Origin: Glandiceps talaboti
Lineage: Eukaryota; Hemichordata; Enteropneusta; Spengelidae
DNA length: 62,000 nt
NCBI RefSeq assembly: GCF_964340395.1
Contig: NC_135561.1
Span: forward strand, 6,976,018 to 7,038,017
Direction: 5' to 3'
Position numbers and translations under genes: made by a program. This document shows, in pieces, positions 41,471 to 62,000 of the stretch; position 1 is the first letter of the stretch, and every line of letters starts with the position of its first letter. The notes under the pieces were generated by a model. It was not told the origin of the DNA. It worked only from the letters and a program-made list of their open reading frames with translations, and ran no database searches.

Positions 41471-41859
41471 TGTGAAGTTTAATACCCAGATTCCCTATCT
41501 GTACAGTTAACCATGGAGGTATACTTCCATGAGTTGACTAATTTAAAGACTTTCAAAAGCCTGGATGAGTTGGATCTTTTAGCACAACGATATACTTGTA
41601 TCTTGATTGTGTGTGTATTTCAGACAGTGATCGATCATATTTGCATTCATGTTTATGAGTGATGGATCATGCTGTTGTACTTCAGTTATCAACAGTTGAC
41701 TATAATAGATGTATATATACATATCAAGCCAGCAGTCCAATTGACTCTATGTCAGTATGACTGCTGATAAACCAATTGTACTGGTAACTTCCAGTAGTTT
41801 GACATATAATGATAATAGATAAAAGTTTGGCTTTGATATGAAGTAAATTGTATGTAAGT

Positions 41860-42400
41860 GTGGTCACATATATACTGTTAATGTAGTGTATGTGATGTCA
41901 GTGTGTGAAATGTAGTAGTTTCACAGTTCAATATACTAAGTGTATGTGTCAGATACCAGTATACTCTATGTCAGTGTGTGAAATGTACTGTAGTTTCACA
42001 GTTAATGTATTGTACGTGTGAAGTCTACTGTAGTTCACAGGAATTCAATGCAGTGTACATTTGTATATGTAATACATACTTTATGTCAACGTGTTAAGTA
42101 TACTGTATAGTTTCACAGTGAATGTAGTGTATGTGATACACTCTGTGATGTGTGGAATACTGCAGAGTTTCAGTTATTGTAGTGTATGCGATATATACTC
42201 TGTCAATTTGTGAAATATAGTTTCACTGTGAATGTAGTGTATGTAATGATACTCTATGTCAATGTGTGAAGTAGTACTGCATAGTTTCACTGTGAATGTA
42301 GTGTATGTGATATACTCTGTCAATGTGTGAAATATACCGACCAGTATAGTTTAATGTAGTGTATTATGGAATATACTCTGTCAGGTTGTCAACATGTTTT
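41860..42400. repeat. Degenerate tandem of GTAGTGTATGTGATATACTC type
   Basis: Loosely repeated units containing TAATGTAGTGTATGTGATA, ACTCTGTCAATGTGTGAAAT and ATAGTTTCACAGTGAATG, with spacing of 50-70 bp. It is strongly diverged, an old array. Confidence 0.75.
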
Positions 42401-42754
42401 TCATTTTAACCATTGACAGTACTCTATTGTCAATGGTTTTATGCAGTAATTATCCAGAACAACTATTTATTCAAAGTACTTTGCATTTCTTGCCATGTTT
42501 TACATTTGTCAATGTACAATATTTTTTCAAAGTTTAAAGCTCTTTTCACAAATTTAGCTTTTATCATACAAAATAAACTGATACTGGACTCTATTAGATA
42601 TAGTTAGAAAAAAATAAAGTTACCTTTTTGGAATGTATTTTGAAGTGACTGTGTAGCTTTTGTTAGTACTAAAATGCTGCACTGACATGATCTTGAAACT
42701 CTGAGAGCGTTACAATGCTGACATCCGAATGATTTTGACAACTACAGTCTGTGT

Positions 42755-43390
42755 GATTGGAGCAGTTGCAGTACTAATAGTTTTATACTGTAGACTGTTG
42801 CAGTTGCTGGTAGAACAGTACTGGTGAAAATTGCTGCAGCACCCAAATTACAGTGCTGTAAAGAGTTGCAGTACTGATAGTTTTATACTGTAGACTGTTG
42901 CAGTCTCATAGAACATGTAGCACTCAAATTACAGTGCTGTAAACAGTTGCAGTAGTGATAGTTCTATACTGTAAAGTGTTGCAGTTGCTGGTAGAACAGT
43001 ACTGGTGAAAATTGCTGCAACACTCAAATTACAGTGCTGTAAACAGTTGCAGTAGTGATAGTTCTATACTGTAAAGTGTTGCAGTTGCTGGTAGAACAGT
43101 ACTGGTGAAAATTGCTGCAACACTCAAATTACAGTGCTGTAAACAGTTGCAGTAGTGATAGTTCTATACTGTAGAGTGTTGCAGTTGCTGGTAGAACAGT
43201 ACTGGTGAAAATTGCTGCAGCACTCAAATTACAGTGCTGTAAAGAGTTGCAGTACTGATAGTTCTATACTATAGAGTGTTGCAGTTGCTAGTGGAACAGT
43301 ACTGGTGAAAATTGCTGCAACACTCAAATAACAGTGCTGTAAACAGTTGCAGACATGACTATACTGTAGATTGCTGCAGTCTAACAATTG
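42755..43390. repeat. 100-bp minisatellite, about six copies
   Basis: Unit of about 100 bp containing GTTGCAGTAGTGATAGTTCT, GTTGCAGTTGCTGGTAGAAC, AGTACTGGTGAAAATTGCTG and CTCAAATTACAGTGCTGTAA. Central copies are nearly identical, and one copy lacks about 20 bp. It is intergenic, 2.2 kb from the DRC1 stop. Confidence 0.94.
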
Positions 43391-43802
43391 CTGTTCTCAA
43401 ATTACAATATCATAGATTGTTGCTGCACTGTACTTTGTTGTAGCCTTTGTATTACTGTCTAAATATGATGTCTTCATCGTTCTGTAGATTTGTGACAATT
43501 TTAATAACAACTGTATGTCAAGTTGTTACTACTTTTGTAACCATAGAGATTTGTATCCAACTGCCTTACATTTTAACCAATGAAATCATTTGTTTTAGTG
43601 CAGTACTTGTAGAATTCCAACCAATGAAATCCTTTGTTATTGTACAGTTCTTTTATTTAGAATTGTATCATGTTGATCGTTCAATAAATTTTGTGAATCT
43701 GTATGGAAATGCTGTCACTGCAATGTATATCAGTAGCACTTAAATTTAGTCTAGGGAGATTTGTGTACATGTACAAAGAGGGTGTGAAGTATGCTTCCAA
43801 TC

Positions 43803-43839
<37 letters not shown>

Positions 43840-44130
43840 TGTGTGTGTCTCTGTGTGTGTGTTGATGCATTGATAAGACATACATCAGTGTGTGTGTGTG
43901 TGTGTGTGTGTCAATCTGTCTGCCTGTAGAGAGAGTTTAAAGTATGCTTCCAATCTTGTGTGTGTGTCTGTGTGGGGTGGGGGGGTGTATGTGCATGCAT
44001 GCGTGTGTCTATCTGTATCTGTCTCTGTCTGCCTGTGTTTTTGTCTGTCAGCATGTCTGTGTCTAGTCTATCAGTGTCTTTGTCTGTGTGTCGTATGTCT
44101 GTCTTTGTCTATCTGTGGATATGTCTATTT
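43803..44130. repeat. TG/TCTG-rich block with duplicated flank
   Basis: Two (GT)n runs (43806-43858, 43889-43911) and a TCTG/TGTC-rich tail. The preceding 20-mer AAGTATGCTTCCAATCTTGT occurs at 43788 and again at 43940, so the microsatellite was duplicated with its flank. Confidence 0.9.
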
Positions 44131-44276
44131 ATGGTTGAAAATTTATCATGTGAAAGTATAAATATATGGATATGTACCAACAAAATATGTATGTGATTGT
44201 GTACATGCATACCACAGCAGCAATTGAAGTTTCAGCTTACTAAGAGCTAAGACAGTGACAAAAACTACTGTTGACA

Positions 44277-44510
44277 TATATTTATCCTCACCAACAGCTC
44301 GACAAAACCCCAACTGCCACTATAATAGTACACATCATCACTACCAAGACTAATATTTATCCTCACCAACAGCTAGACGAAACCCCAACTGCCACTGTAG
44401 TAGTACAAATCATAACTACCAAGACTAATATTTATCCTCACCAACAGCTAGATGAAACCCCAACTGCCACTGTAGTAGTACACATCACCATATATCTACA
44501 AAACTATAAT
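44277..44510. repeat. 75-bp tandem repeat, three copies
   Basis: Three copies of a unit with TTTATCCTCACCAACAGCTA, GACGAAACCCCAACTGCCAC and GTAGTAGTACACATCATC. The period is a multiple of three, so one plus-strand frame stays open (IYPHQQLDETPTATVVV per unit). There is no start context, domain or splice support. Confidence 0.92.
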
Positions 44511-45573
44511 TGAACTTATAACCACTTCAATTTTTCCTATCAGTAATTTATATTCAGTCAAAACTAGATTTTTATTACAAAGGCAACATGTTTTTTTATG
44601 ACGGTCCCCCTATAGTAAAGCATTCACTCACTTGTTATTGACACCTTACAAAGATAATTTATTAGAAAATTTTAATCTTCTTATTGGAAAAAATATGTGA
44701 AATATGCCTTCACTGCAGTGTAATATTTCATCAATTATTTGTCCAGATGGGTACAATAAATTCAGAGTTATTATTTTTCAGTTTGATCCCTTACTACTAA
44801 TATCTCAACCAACATGTGTTACAACGTAAGTTGCCTGAGCTGATTATCACTGTTTCAGCATGGAATCTATTAAAAGGGTGTTTGATTTATAGTCTAGTCT
44901 AGTCATTGACCAAGTTAGTGGAAGAGTGAAAATCTCAATCTATAGAGGGCGCAATTACAATGAAAATCTTGTGACCAGCGTGAAAGGAATAGCCACAACT
45001 GTGATTTTCAAGATAAACTCAATTGATAAGACCCCTGTATATAAACAATTACACTCTTTGGTAAGTCCAATTCAAAATATCAACACTATCATTTACAATG
45101 GAACAGTCAGCAACACACGCTATCATTTTCAATGGAAATTTATTCCAAGCTGGTAAACAATACATACAAGTTCAAAAAACTGATTTTATTAAGTAGCTTT
45201 CTAATTATCAAGTATACAGTTTCTCAGACAAAATAGTATATAATACAAGATTACAGCTTTATGTACATTTGAATATGAATTTACATAAAAATTTCCCAAA
45301 ATGACCTAGCATGGAGAAATCACCTAGTTTGAATTCCAACTTATGATGTAATGTTGGTTATCTTTTGAATACATCGTTATTTTTCAAAATTCTGAAACAA
45401 GTTTCTGTGATTTTTGCTAGGTGTAAATTGTCACGGTGGTGCAATAAGGTCGTATCCGCTATACAGTATTATAGCATATAGGACCTTACTGCACTGACAT
45501 GACAAAGCAGAATAGTATTACAAAGCCAGAGGTCCAAGTAAAAACTTGGGGTTGATGGTATTTTATACAGTTC

Positions 45574-56751
<11,178 letters not shown>

Positions 56752-57643
56752 TTTTGCTTAGATATTGTACAATTTGAGATTTTCACGAACACAGATAACT
56801 TCCTGACACAGCGCCTCTATTTAGATATTTGTTGCTAAGTGCGACGGAGATTTGACGCCCTAAGTTTTTGCAAATTGTTCATATGGCTTTAGTGAATTTA
56901 AAAAGGCCGAGTCTAGTACCACCCCGGTGTCAGCAGCCGGTCCTCACTGGGGAGACTACTGCCACCGCGGTGGCACTAGCCATTCCTCACTGAAACGGCT
57001 AGTGCCACCACCCACGATACCCCGGGCCACGATATTTCTCGTCGCTGAACATTTCCCAAATAAATCACATAGAACTCTTCAAATGCTTCCATTTTACCTT
57101 AAAACACCAAATGGAAGGCTATTATTTAATTTCTCGCGCAGCGCACAACCAGTCTCTGTAGTGGTGGTGTCACAAGTGTCAGCGTATGCATGACATCGGT
57201 GCATGCCCGGCCGAATGGCTGCCGTTACGGTGACTTTTTGAGCGATTGTGCGCTGCACGAGAAATGAAATAATTAGTTTGCATTTGGTATTATAAGGTAG
57301 AATGGAAGCGTTCGAGGAGTTCTGTGTGATTTATTTGTTGGGAAATGTTCAACAACGAGAAATATCGCGGGTGGTGGCACTAGCCGTTCCAGTGAGGATC
57401 GGCTACTGCCACCGCGGTGGTACTAGACACTCCGATTTAAAAAACACAAAAACTTTTTGAACCCAGGCTCGAATGCTACTCAAACATTTTTTATCAATAC
57501 AATGAAATATTATACATGTTAATTTTTTATTATAGAAAGTAGCTGTGGTATATGGAATATTTCAATACAGGGACATATTTTTGTCCGAGATGACCCCAAG
57601 ATGACCCTACCCACAGCCCTTTTCGGTCTTTTCAACATCCAAG
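56752..57643. promoter_or_regulatory. Bidirectional promoter gap DRC1/RPL11
   Basis: The 892 bp between the divergent DRC1 and RPL11 start codons must hold both promoters. 530 bp of it is a palindromic element (listed separately), leaving about 150 bp on the DRC1 side and about 200 bp on the RPL11 side. The RPL11-proximal DNA lacks a clear TATA box. The regulatory role is inferred from position. Confidence 0.6.
56905..57434. mobile_element. 530-bp long-inverted-repeat element in the DRC1/RPL11 promoter gap
   Basis: The left arm (about 56905-57145) is the imperfect inverted copy of the right arm (about 57235-57434). Paired blocks include GTCTAGTACCACC, GCCACCGCGGTGGCACTAG, CGATATTTCTCGT, AACATTTCCCAA, AAATCACA with AGAACTC, and TTTCTCGCGCAGCGCACAA. 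The centre is about 95 bp. ATTTAAAAA lies on both sides (56896-56904 and 57435-57443), a candidate 9-bp target duplication. Long arms with 9-bp duplications are typical of Mutator-like elements, but the duplication is A/T-rich, so the class is tentative. No coding capacity. Confidence 0.84.
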
Positions 57644-57649
57644 ATGGCG
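57612..57649 (+). promoter_or_regulatory. RPL11 5' TOP tract and short first exon
   Basis: CCCTTTTCGGTCTTTTC at about 57617-57633 is a pyrimidine tract just before AACATCCAAG and the start codon at 57644. Ribosomal protein mRNAs start in such tracts (TOP), which place them under mTOR/LARP1 control. The start position within the tract is inferred. Confidence 0.7.
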
Positions 57650-60600
57650 GTGAGTATTCGTACGAAAAGTCATCGTGTGAAAATCGACTGCCATCCACGA
57701 TTTAAACATAATCTAGGAAATTAAAATCACACCTTTTGAGTTATTCTGATATTTACATTCCGTAAGCTAACAAAATTTTCGTAAACTGAAGCCACGATCT
57801 CTAGATAACACCAATTAATCGTGTATTGTTTTGCTCAACCTTGCCCTATTTGGACGTGTACGGCTGCTCATTCGTTAAGACATGCACCCCAGAAACCCCA
57901 CAAGCACTGACCGGTGATGTTATAACTGTGTGTAATTATTTCAAAGAACAGCATGACCAACAATTAGTGACAATTGTCAATATGGCTAATCCCAGTCTGT
58001 TTGTTATGCTATGCTTTCCAAGTTGTGTGGCCGGAGGTGAAAACATCATATTCACCTTACCGCACGCCATATACATTTAAATGATACAGCAGAGAGAGAG
58101 ACATTTGTTGTATGTTATCCCTCATTGTTGCGGATTTAATACACCTTCATCTCAAATACGAGGAATATAGAAAATAGTCATACCCATCCACCCTGTTGGT
58201 TGACATATATATGATAGATGTGGTTTCTGAGTCTGCTAACCGCCCCCCCCCCTTCCCCATTAGTATCAAAAACAATCATCACAAAATGCATGCAACAGCA
58301 AAAATCATTTTCACCAGCCAATTAGGTACTCATTTATTCATTAAATAAATACCATCTTCAATCTTTGAATACATTATTGTACAGATTTATCAGAATACAT
58401 AATAATTGTTTTGAAAAGCTGCATTCAGTACACCCTTTCAGAGCCATGAGGCATGATGCTGTTGCAAATGGTACAGACATTTAAACACATTGCCAGCCAT
58501 TATGCAAAAAGGGCATCCACATTTGATTTTTACTGGGAAAAAACTCACATTTTACATAATGTGAAAGATACCCCTAACTGTACTGTACTATTCAAACTGT
58601 GTGTGACTTCTTTATTTGTAAATCAAGTGTGACGTGTTACCTGATATAGACATGTTTAAATTGTACACTGCACATTGTGAATGCATCTTGTTCAGATTGA
58701 CCTGCACAATTCACACTGAAAACAGCTGTAATTGTCAATTTGTGCACTAAATGGATAAGGCATAGAATTATGTTGTCCTAAAACATGACATTTTAGAATC
58801 CCCAAATTCCACGACACATTTTACCAATATTCTATTTGTTGTAAAACATGACATTTTATCATTGCCAGATTAGTTTTGTTGTCAGAATAGGATGACAGAT
58901 TTTACTGATGCTATAATTTCTGTTTGAATTTTACGCTAAACAAGGTATACTTTATAAATTTACAGGAGCAGGACCAGAAGAGGCAGAATCCAATGCGAGA
59001 ACTCCGCATCCGCAAACTGTGTCTAAACATCTGTGTGGGTGAAAGTGGTGACAGACTGACACGTGCTGCTAAAGTGTTGGAACAGCTCACTGGTCAAACA
59101 CCTGTCTTTTCCAAAGGTAAGTTACACAGTCTACAATATATTAAATAGTAACATGTATTCATAATACAGATTAGTGTAGGTTACCCACACTCTCACCAAT
59201 CGGGGCTCTTCTACAAGACCACAAGACAAGAGTCTTGGGAAATCTTATTCAAACTACCCCGCGTCGGATATGCCTCTGGGAGCAGTGCATGGTGGGGAAT
59301 ACTTCGTTCAACATAACAGGCCCTGTAAGACCATTTCTAATGACTCAGAAGAACTGTACCGTGTGACTTCTAGTGGTGAGTAGTTGGAATGTGGTTTCCC
59401 CAGACTCGTCCGAGTGGGCTTGTAGAAGAGCCTCCAGCTGTGACAGTCTGGGTAACTGAAAGGAAATACTGTGAAATGAGAACAAGAACAATGATTTCTT
59501 TGTTTTTATTTGTCAGCCCGCTATACTGTCAGATCTTTTGGTATCAGAAGAAATGAAAAGATTGCAGTTCATTGTACAGTCCGTGGAGAGAAAGCAGAAG
59601 AGATTCTAGAGAGAGGTCTTAGGGTAAGTTGTGTTTACTATGTATACTCCCACCACCCTCTTATTTGTTTTCATCAGATATAATGTTTTTCAAACTGGCA
59701 AGACCATGAGTCAGATATTGTCAGGTTTGGATTTCTGTTCATATTTCGTAAAGAACCCGTTGTGTTAATTTCCATGGCTTTTTTGAGAATGGAAGTTTTG
59801 TATAGGAAAAAAAATATAAGTTTTCCTATAGCAGGAATATTATTTTATCAGGAGTATGAAACATAGTAGACAACATATCAATAAATATGCACAAAAATGA
59901 CATCTTAAAAAGTTAGAAGAACTTGTATTTACTTCTTTTTATCATGCAAAGAATGACTATAAAGAATTTATGATACCTTCAAATAGTTGTAAAATAAAGC
60001 TGTGGACTTGGCTTCCAGGTACGTGAATACGAATTGAGGAAAACCAACTTTTCAGCCACTGGAAACTTTGGTTTTGGAATTCAAGAACACATTGATTTGG
60101 GAATCAAGTATGATCCAGGTATTGGTATTTATGGCATGGACTTCTACATTGTTTTGGGCCGGCCAGGTTACAACGTGAAAGACAGGAGACGAAAGAGAGG
60201 AGTCATTGGTCGCAAACACAGAGTGTCAAAAGATGAAGCCATGAAGTGGTTCCAACAGAAGGTAAAAGACATTGTTTAGAAGGTTTCATTTCATTTCATT
60301 GATGGTTTGACAAGAAGCCCTTTGAAAGATTCACTATGATTGGTCAACGAATAGTGGGGAAAAGGGACAGAAAGGTTCACTGTGATTGGTTAGAGAATAT
60401 CGAGATGTGGACTACTTCAAAATTTACATTCTGATTGGTCAGAAAATAAGTTGGTAAATTACATCAAGAGATGCATTCCTATGAGGAAACAATGGGTGGG
60501 GGGGGGGGGAGATTATAAAAAGTTTCACTTGGATTGGTGAGAGGAAAATGTGAAAAATTACACATGTAATTGCAGTGAGAACATATACAATGTATTTCCA

Positions 60601-61548
60601 ATCAGTTGACCTGTCAGGGGACTTTTTATCAGTAATTATTGGCTTTGTGGTTAGGGGTATGTTTTTTCCATACATGTAGCACATTTATGAATATTGATGA
60701 ATACTGTGATTAAATGCAAAGCCACATTATCAGGGTTCATCTTCTGTAATGAGAACAAAAATGGCGATAAATTTTCATGAACTTGGGGATGGGAATTACT
60801 TCATATAAGGAAGATACTGGAAAATGAAATTCATCAAATAGGGGAAACTTAACAGGTTGTATGTTCGCATTCAGTGACAAGTATAGTTTTTGGTACAATA
60901 AATCAAATGGCATTCTGTTCAAGAAATGTAGCCTAAGAAAACTGCACAAATTGATCATAAATTGTCTCTAAAAGTGATTAATTAATCAACATGCTATAAT
61001 TTCAACCTGTAATTTGACATTAATTGATGGCCATGCTGTAATTTCAACAGCCTTGCACTGTACTATTGAAATATAGAACATGAAGCATGCTACAAGTGTG
61101 AAGTTAGCATCATATTCATATTTGTATTCACAATCAAATGTGAATATGAATAAGGTTCTTATTTGCACTTGTTGCTTTGATTATTAGTTGCTATTTTCAT
61201 ACAGACAAAATTTATGCAAAATAGGTGCAAACCCCTATTACAGCATTACCTTGTCCTGTATGATTTTTGGCTTGATATCTGGTTTACTGACCAGACCATA
61301 GACACATGCACCCTCTCAAAGATAGATACTGCCAACATGAAACTTTGGTCAGGAAAGTCTAATAGGCACATTTTGTTGCTTTTCTTGTAAAATGAGAGAT
61401 GTGAAATATCAAATATCAATCACATGCCCAATCACACGTAACATAAAACATAATTTCATAAATGTCCAATGACTGAAGTTTGCAGTTCTTTTTCTTCTGT
61501 TTCTCTCTACAGTATGATGGTATACTGATGCCAGGCAAGAAAAAGTAA
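57644..61548 (+). CDS. RPL11: 60S ribosomal protein L11 (uL5)
   Basis: Exons 57644-57649, 58966-59116, 59517-59623, 60019-60261, 61513-61548. All are GT-AG, 543 nt, 180 aa (human 178). The first coding exon holds only ATG GCG. The protein reads [20 protein letters not shown] near the start, then [39 protein letters not shown], a [15 protein letters not shown] basic stretch and a [11 protein letters not shown] end, near-identical to animal RPL11. By family knowledge uL5 sits in the central protuberance of the large subunit with 5S rRNA and RPL5 and, when free, binds MDM2 in vertebrates. An AATAAA at 61598-61603 lies 50 nt past the stop. No C/D or H/ACA snoRNA was convincing in the introns. Confidence 0.98.
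59180..59456. mobile_element. 277-bp MITE with about 41-bp terminal inverted repeats
   Basis: GTTACCCACACTCTCACC...GGGGCTCTTCTACAAGACC at the left pairs with GGGCTTGTAGAAGAGCCTCC...TGACAGTCTGGGTAAC at the right, about 80% by eye. The interior is unique in the window with no ORF. It lies in RPL11 intron 2. Neither a target duplication nor a superfamily could be assigned. Confidence 0.8.
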
Positions 61549-62000
61549 AGAGGAAAAAAAAAAAATCTGAACTGTGAAAATGTATTTTGCTCGAAGTAAT
61601 AAACATTAAGTTGTTTAAACAGATTTTACTTGTGTTAGTCTTCATCGATGGTGATAGTTAAAATGTGTCAGAGTTTGTATGCTAATCTAAAATCTGTCTC
61701 ATGAATTGAAGTTTGAACTTTGAAGCATGTGCACTTCATATATATAAAGTTTATGCATCCAAAGTATTGGTATTTTAGGGCAAGTCTTTATTGCCAAAAT
61801 GGTACTTATGATGCAATCCCAGGGCACACCTTTTTCTAGTAACCATAGTTACTTACAATTATAGCTATCTTGAAAGTTAATAAATCACACTTTTTTCTGC
61901 CTTCTGCAACTTTTTATAATGAAGTTAAATAAGCTGATGACGCTGATTCATAAACATACACATTGGTATGCTCACACCTACCTTGTGAACTTGACTTCCA
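61549..62000. other. RPL11 3' UTR and downstream intergenic DNA
   Basis: The 3' UTR is about 70-80 nt, judging from the AATAAA at 61598. Beyond it is AT-rich DNA without a recognisable feature up to the window edge. Confidence 0.6.

Larger units (their letters stand above)
36453..45573. other. Minisatellite-rich gap between converging SNX19 and DRC1
   Basis: 9.1 kb without an exon I can support. It carries five tandem arrays, a palindromic TTAA element and TG/TCTG-rich DNA (listed separately). The 3' UTRs of both genes must lie at its ends. On the DRC1 side an AATAAA (minus strand, 45190-45185) lies about 385 nt past the DRC1 stop. Open frames near 38870, 40207, 43447 and 44926 show no recognisable domain. 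Confidence 0.65.

Noticed and set aside
44271-44513. Frame of IYPHQQLDETPTATVVV repeats
   Set aside because: Kept open only because the tandem unit is 75 bp. No evidence of translation or of neighbouring exons.
58700-58965. snoRNA in RPL11 intron 1
   Set aside because: Ribosomal protein introns often host snoRNAs, but no paired C and D boxes or H/ACA layout could be found here.

Overview
The window is a piece of an animal nuclear genome. The genes are split by many GT-AG introns, the background is AT-rich, microsatellites are very dense, and non-autonomous transposons sit in both introns and intergenic DNA. A dynein regulatory complex gene shows that the animal builds motile cilia. The gene set (a WSCD-like sulfotransferase, an NWD1/NWD2-like NACHT-WD40 protein, a tRNA-derived SINE with a CR1/L2-like tail, and TCTG-cored dispersed repeats) fits a marine invertebrate bilaterian such as a lancelet, hemichordate or lophotrochozoan. 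I cannot place it more precisely from sequence alone.

Six protein-coding genes can be assembled exon by exon. In each the exon phases agree and the summed coding length is a multiple of three. (1) 993-5733 (+): a type II membrane sulfotransferase of the WSCD type, with a stem made of 16-residue tandem repeats. The link between the stem exon and the catalytic exons is inferred. (2) 8338-19961 (+): an NWD1/NWD2-like NACHT plus WD40 protein, 6 exons, 1747 aa. (3) 24572-28213 (-): N6AMT1/HEMK2 methyltransferase, 5 exons, 215 aa. (4) 28580-36452 (+): sorting nexin 19-like, 10 exons, 985 aa, head-to-head with N6AMT1. (5) 45574-56751 (-): DRC1, 17 exons, 770 aa. (6) 57644-61548 (+): ribosomal protein L11 (uL5), 5 exons, 180 aa, head-to-head with DRC1.

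The rest is repeat-rich. The gap between the converging SNX19 and DRC1 3' ends (36.5-45.5 kb) is largely minisatellites with units of 25, 68, about 46, 100 and 75 bp plus a palindromic TTAA-flanked element. At least seven mobile-element types can be defined by comparing copies within the window or by termini and target-site duplications: a 251-bp MITE (three full copies and one decayed), a 350-bp palindromic element (two copies), a 695-bp hAT-like element with an 8-bp duplication, a 530-bp long-inverted-repeat element with a possible 9-bp duplication in the DRC1/RPL11 promoter gap, two small inverted-repeat elements, a SINE, and a LINE relic.

The most unusual signal is that several tandem repeats are anchored on splice junctions. 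The sulfotransferase stem array ends on its splice donor. SNX19 carries one array of acceptor copies and one local duplication of another acceptor. A DRC1 intron carries nine extra copies of the adjacent splice donor. Two of these arrays could change the protein in frame if the extra sites were used; the others would introduce stop codons.
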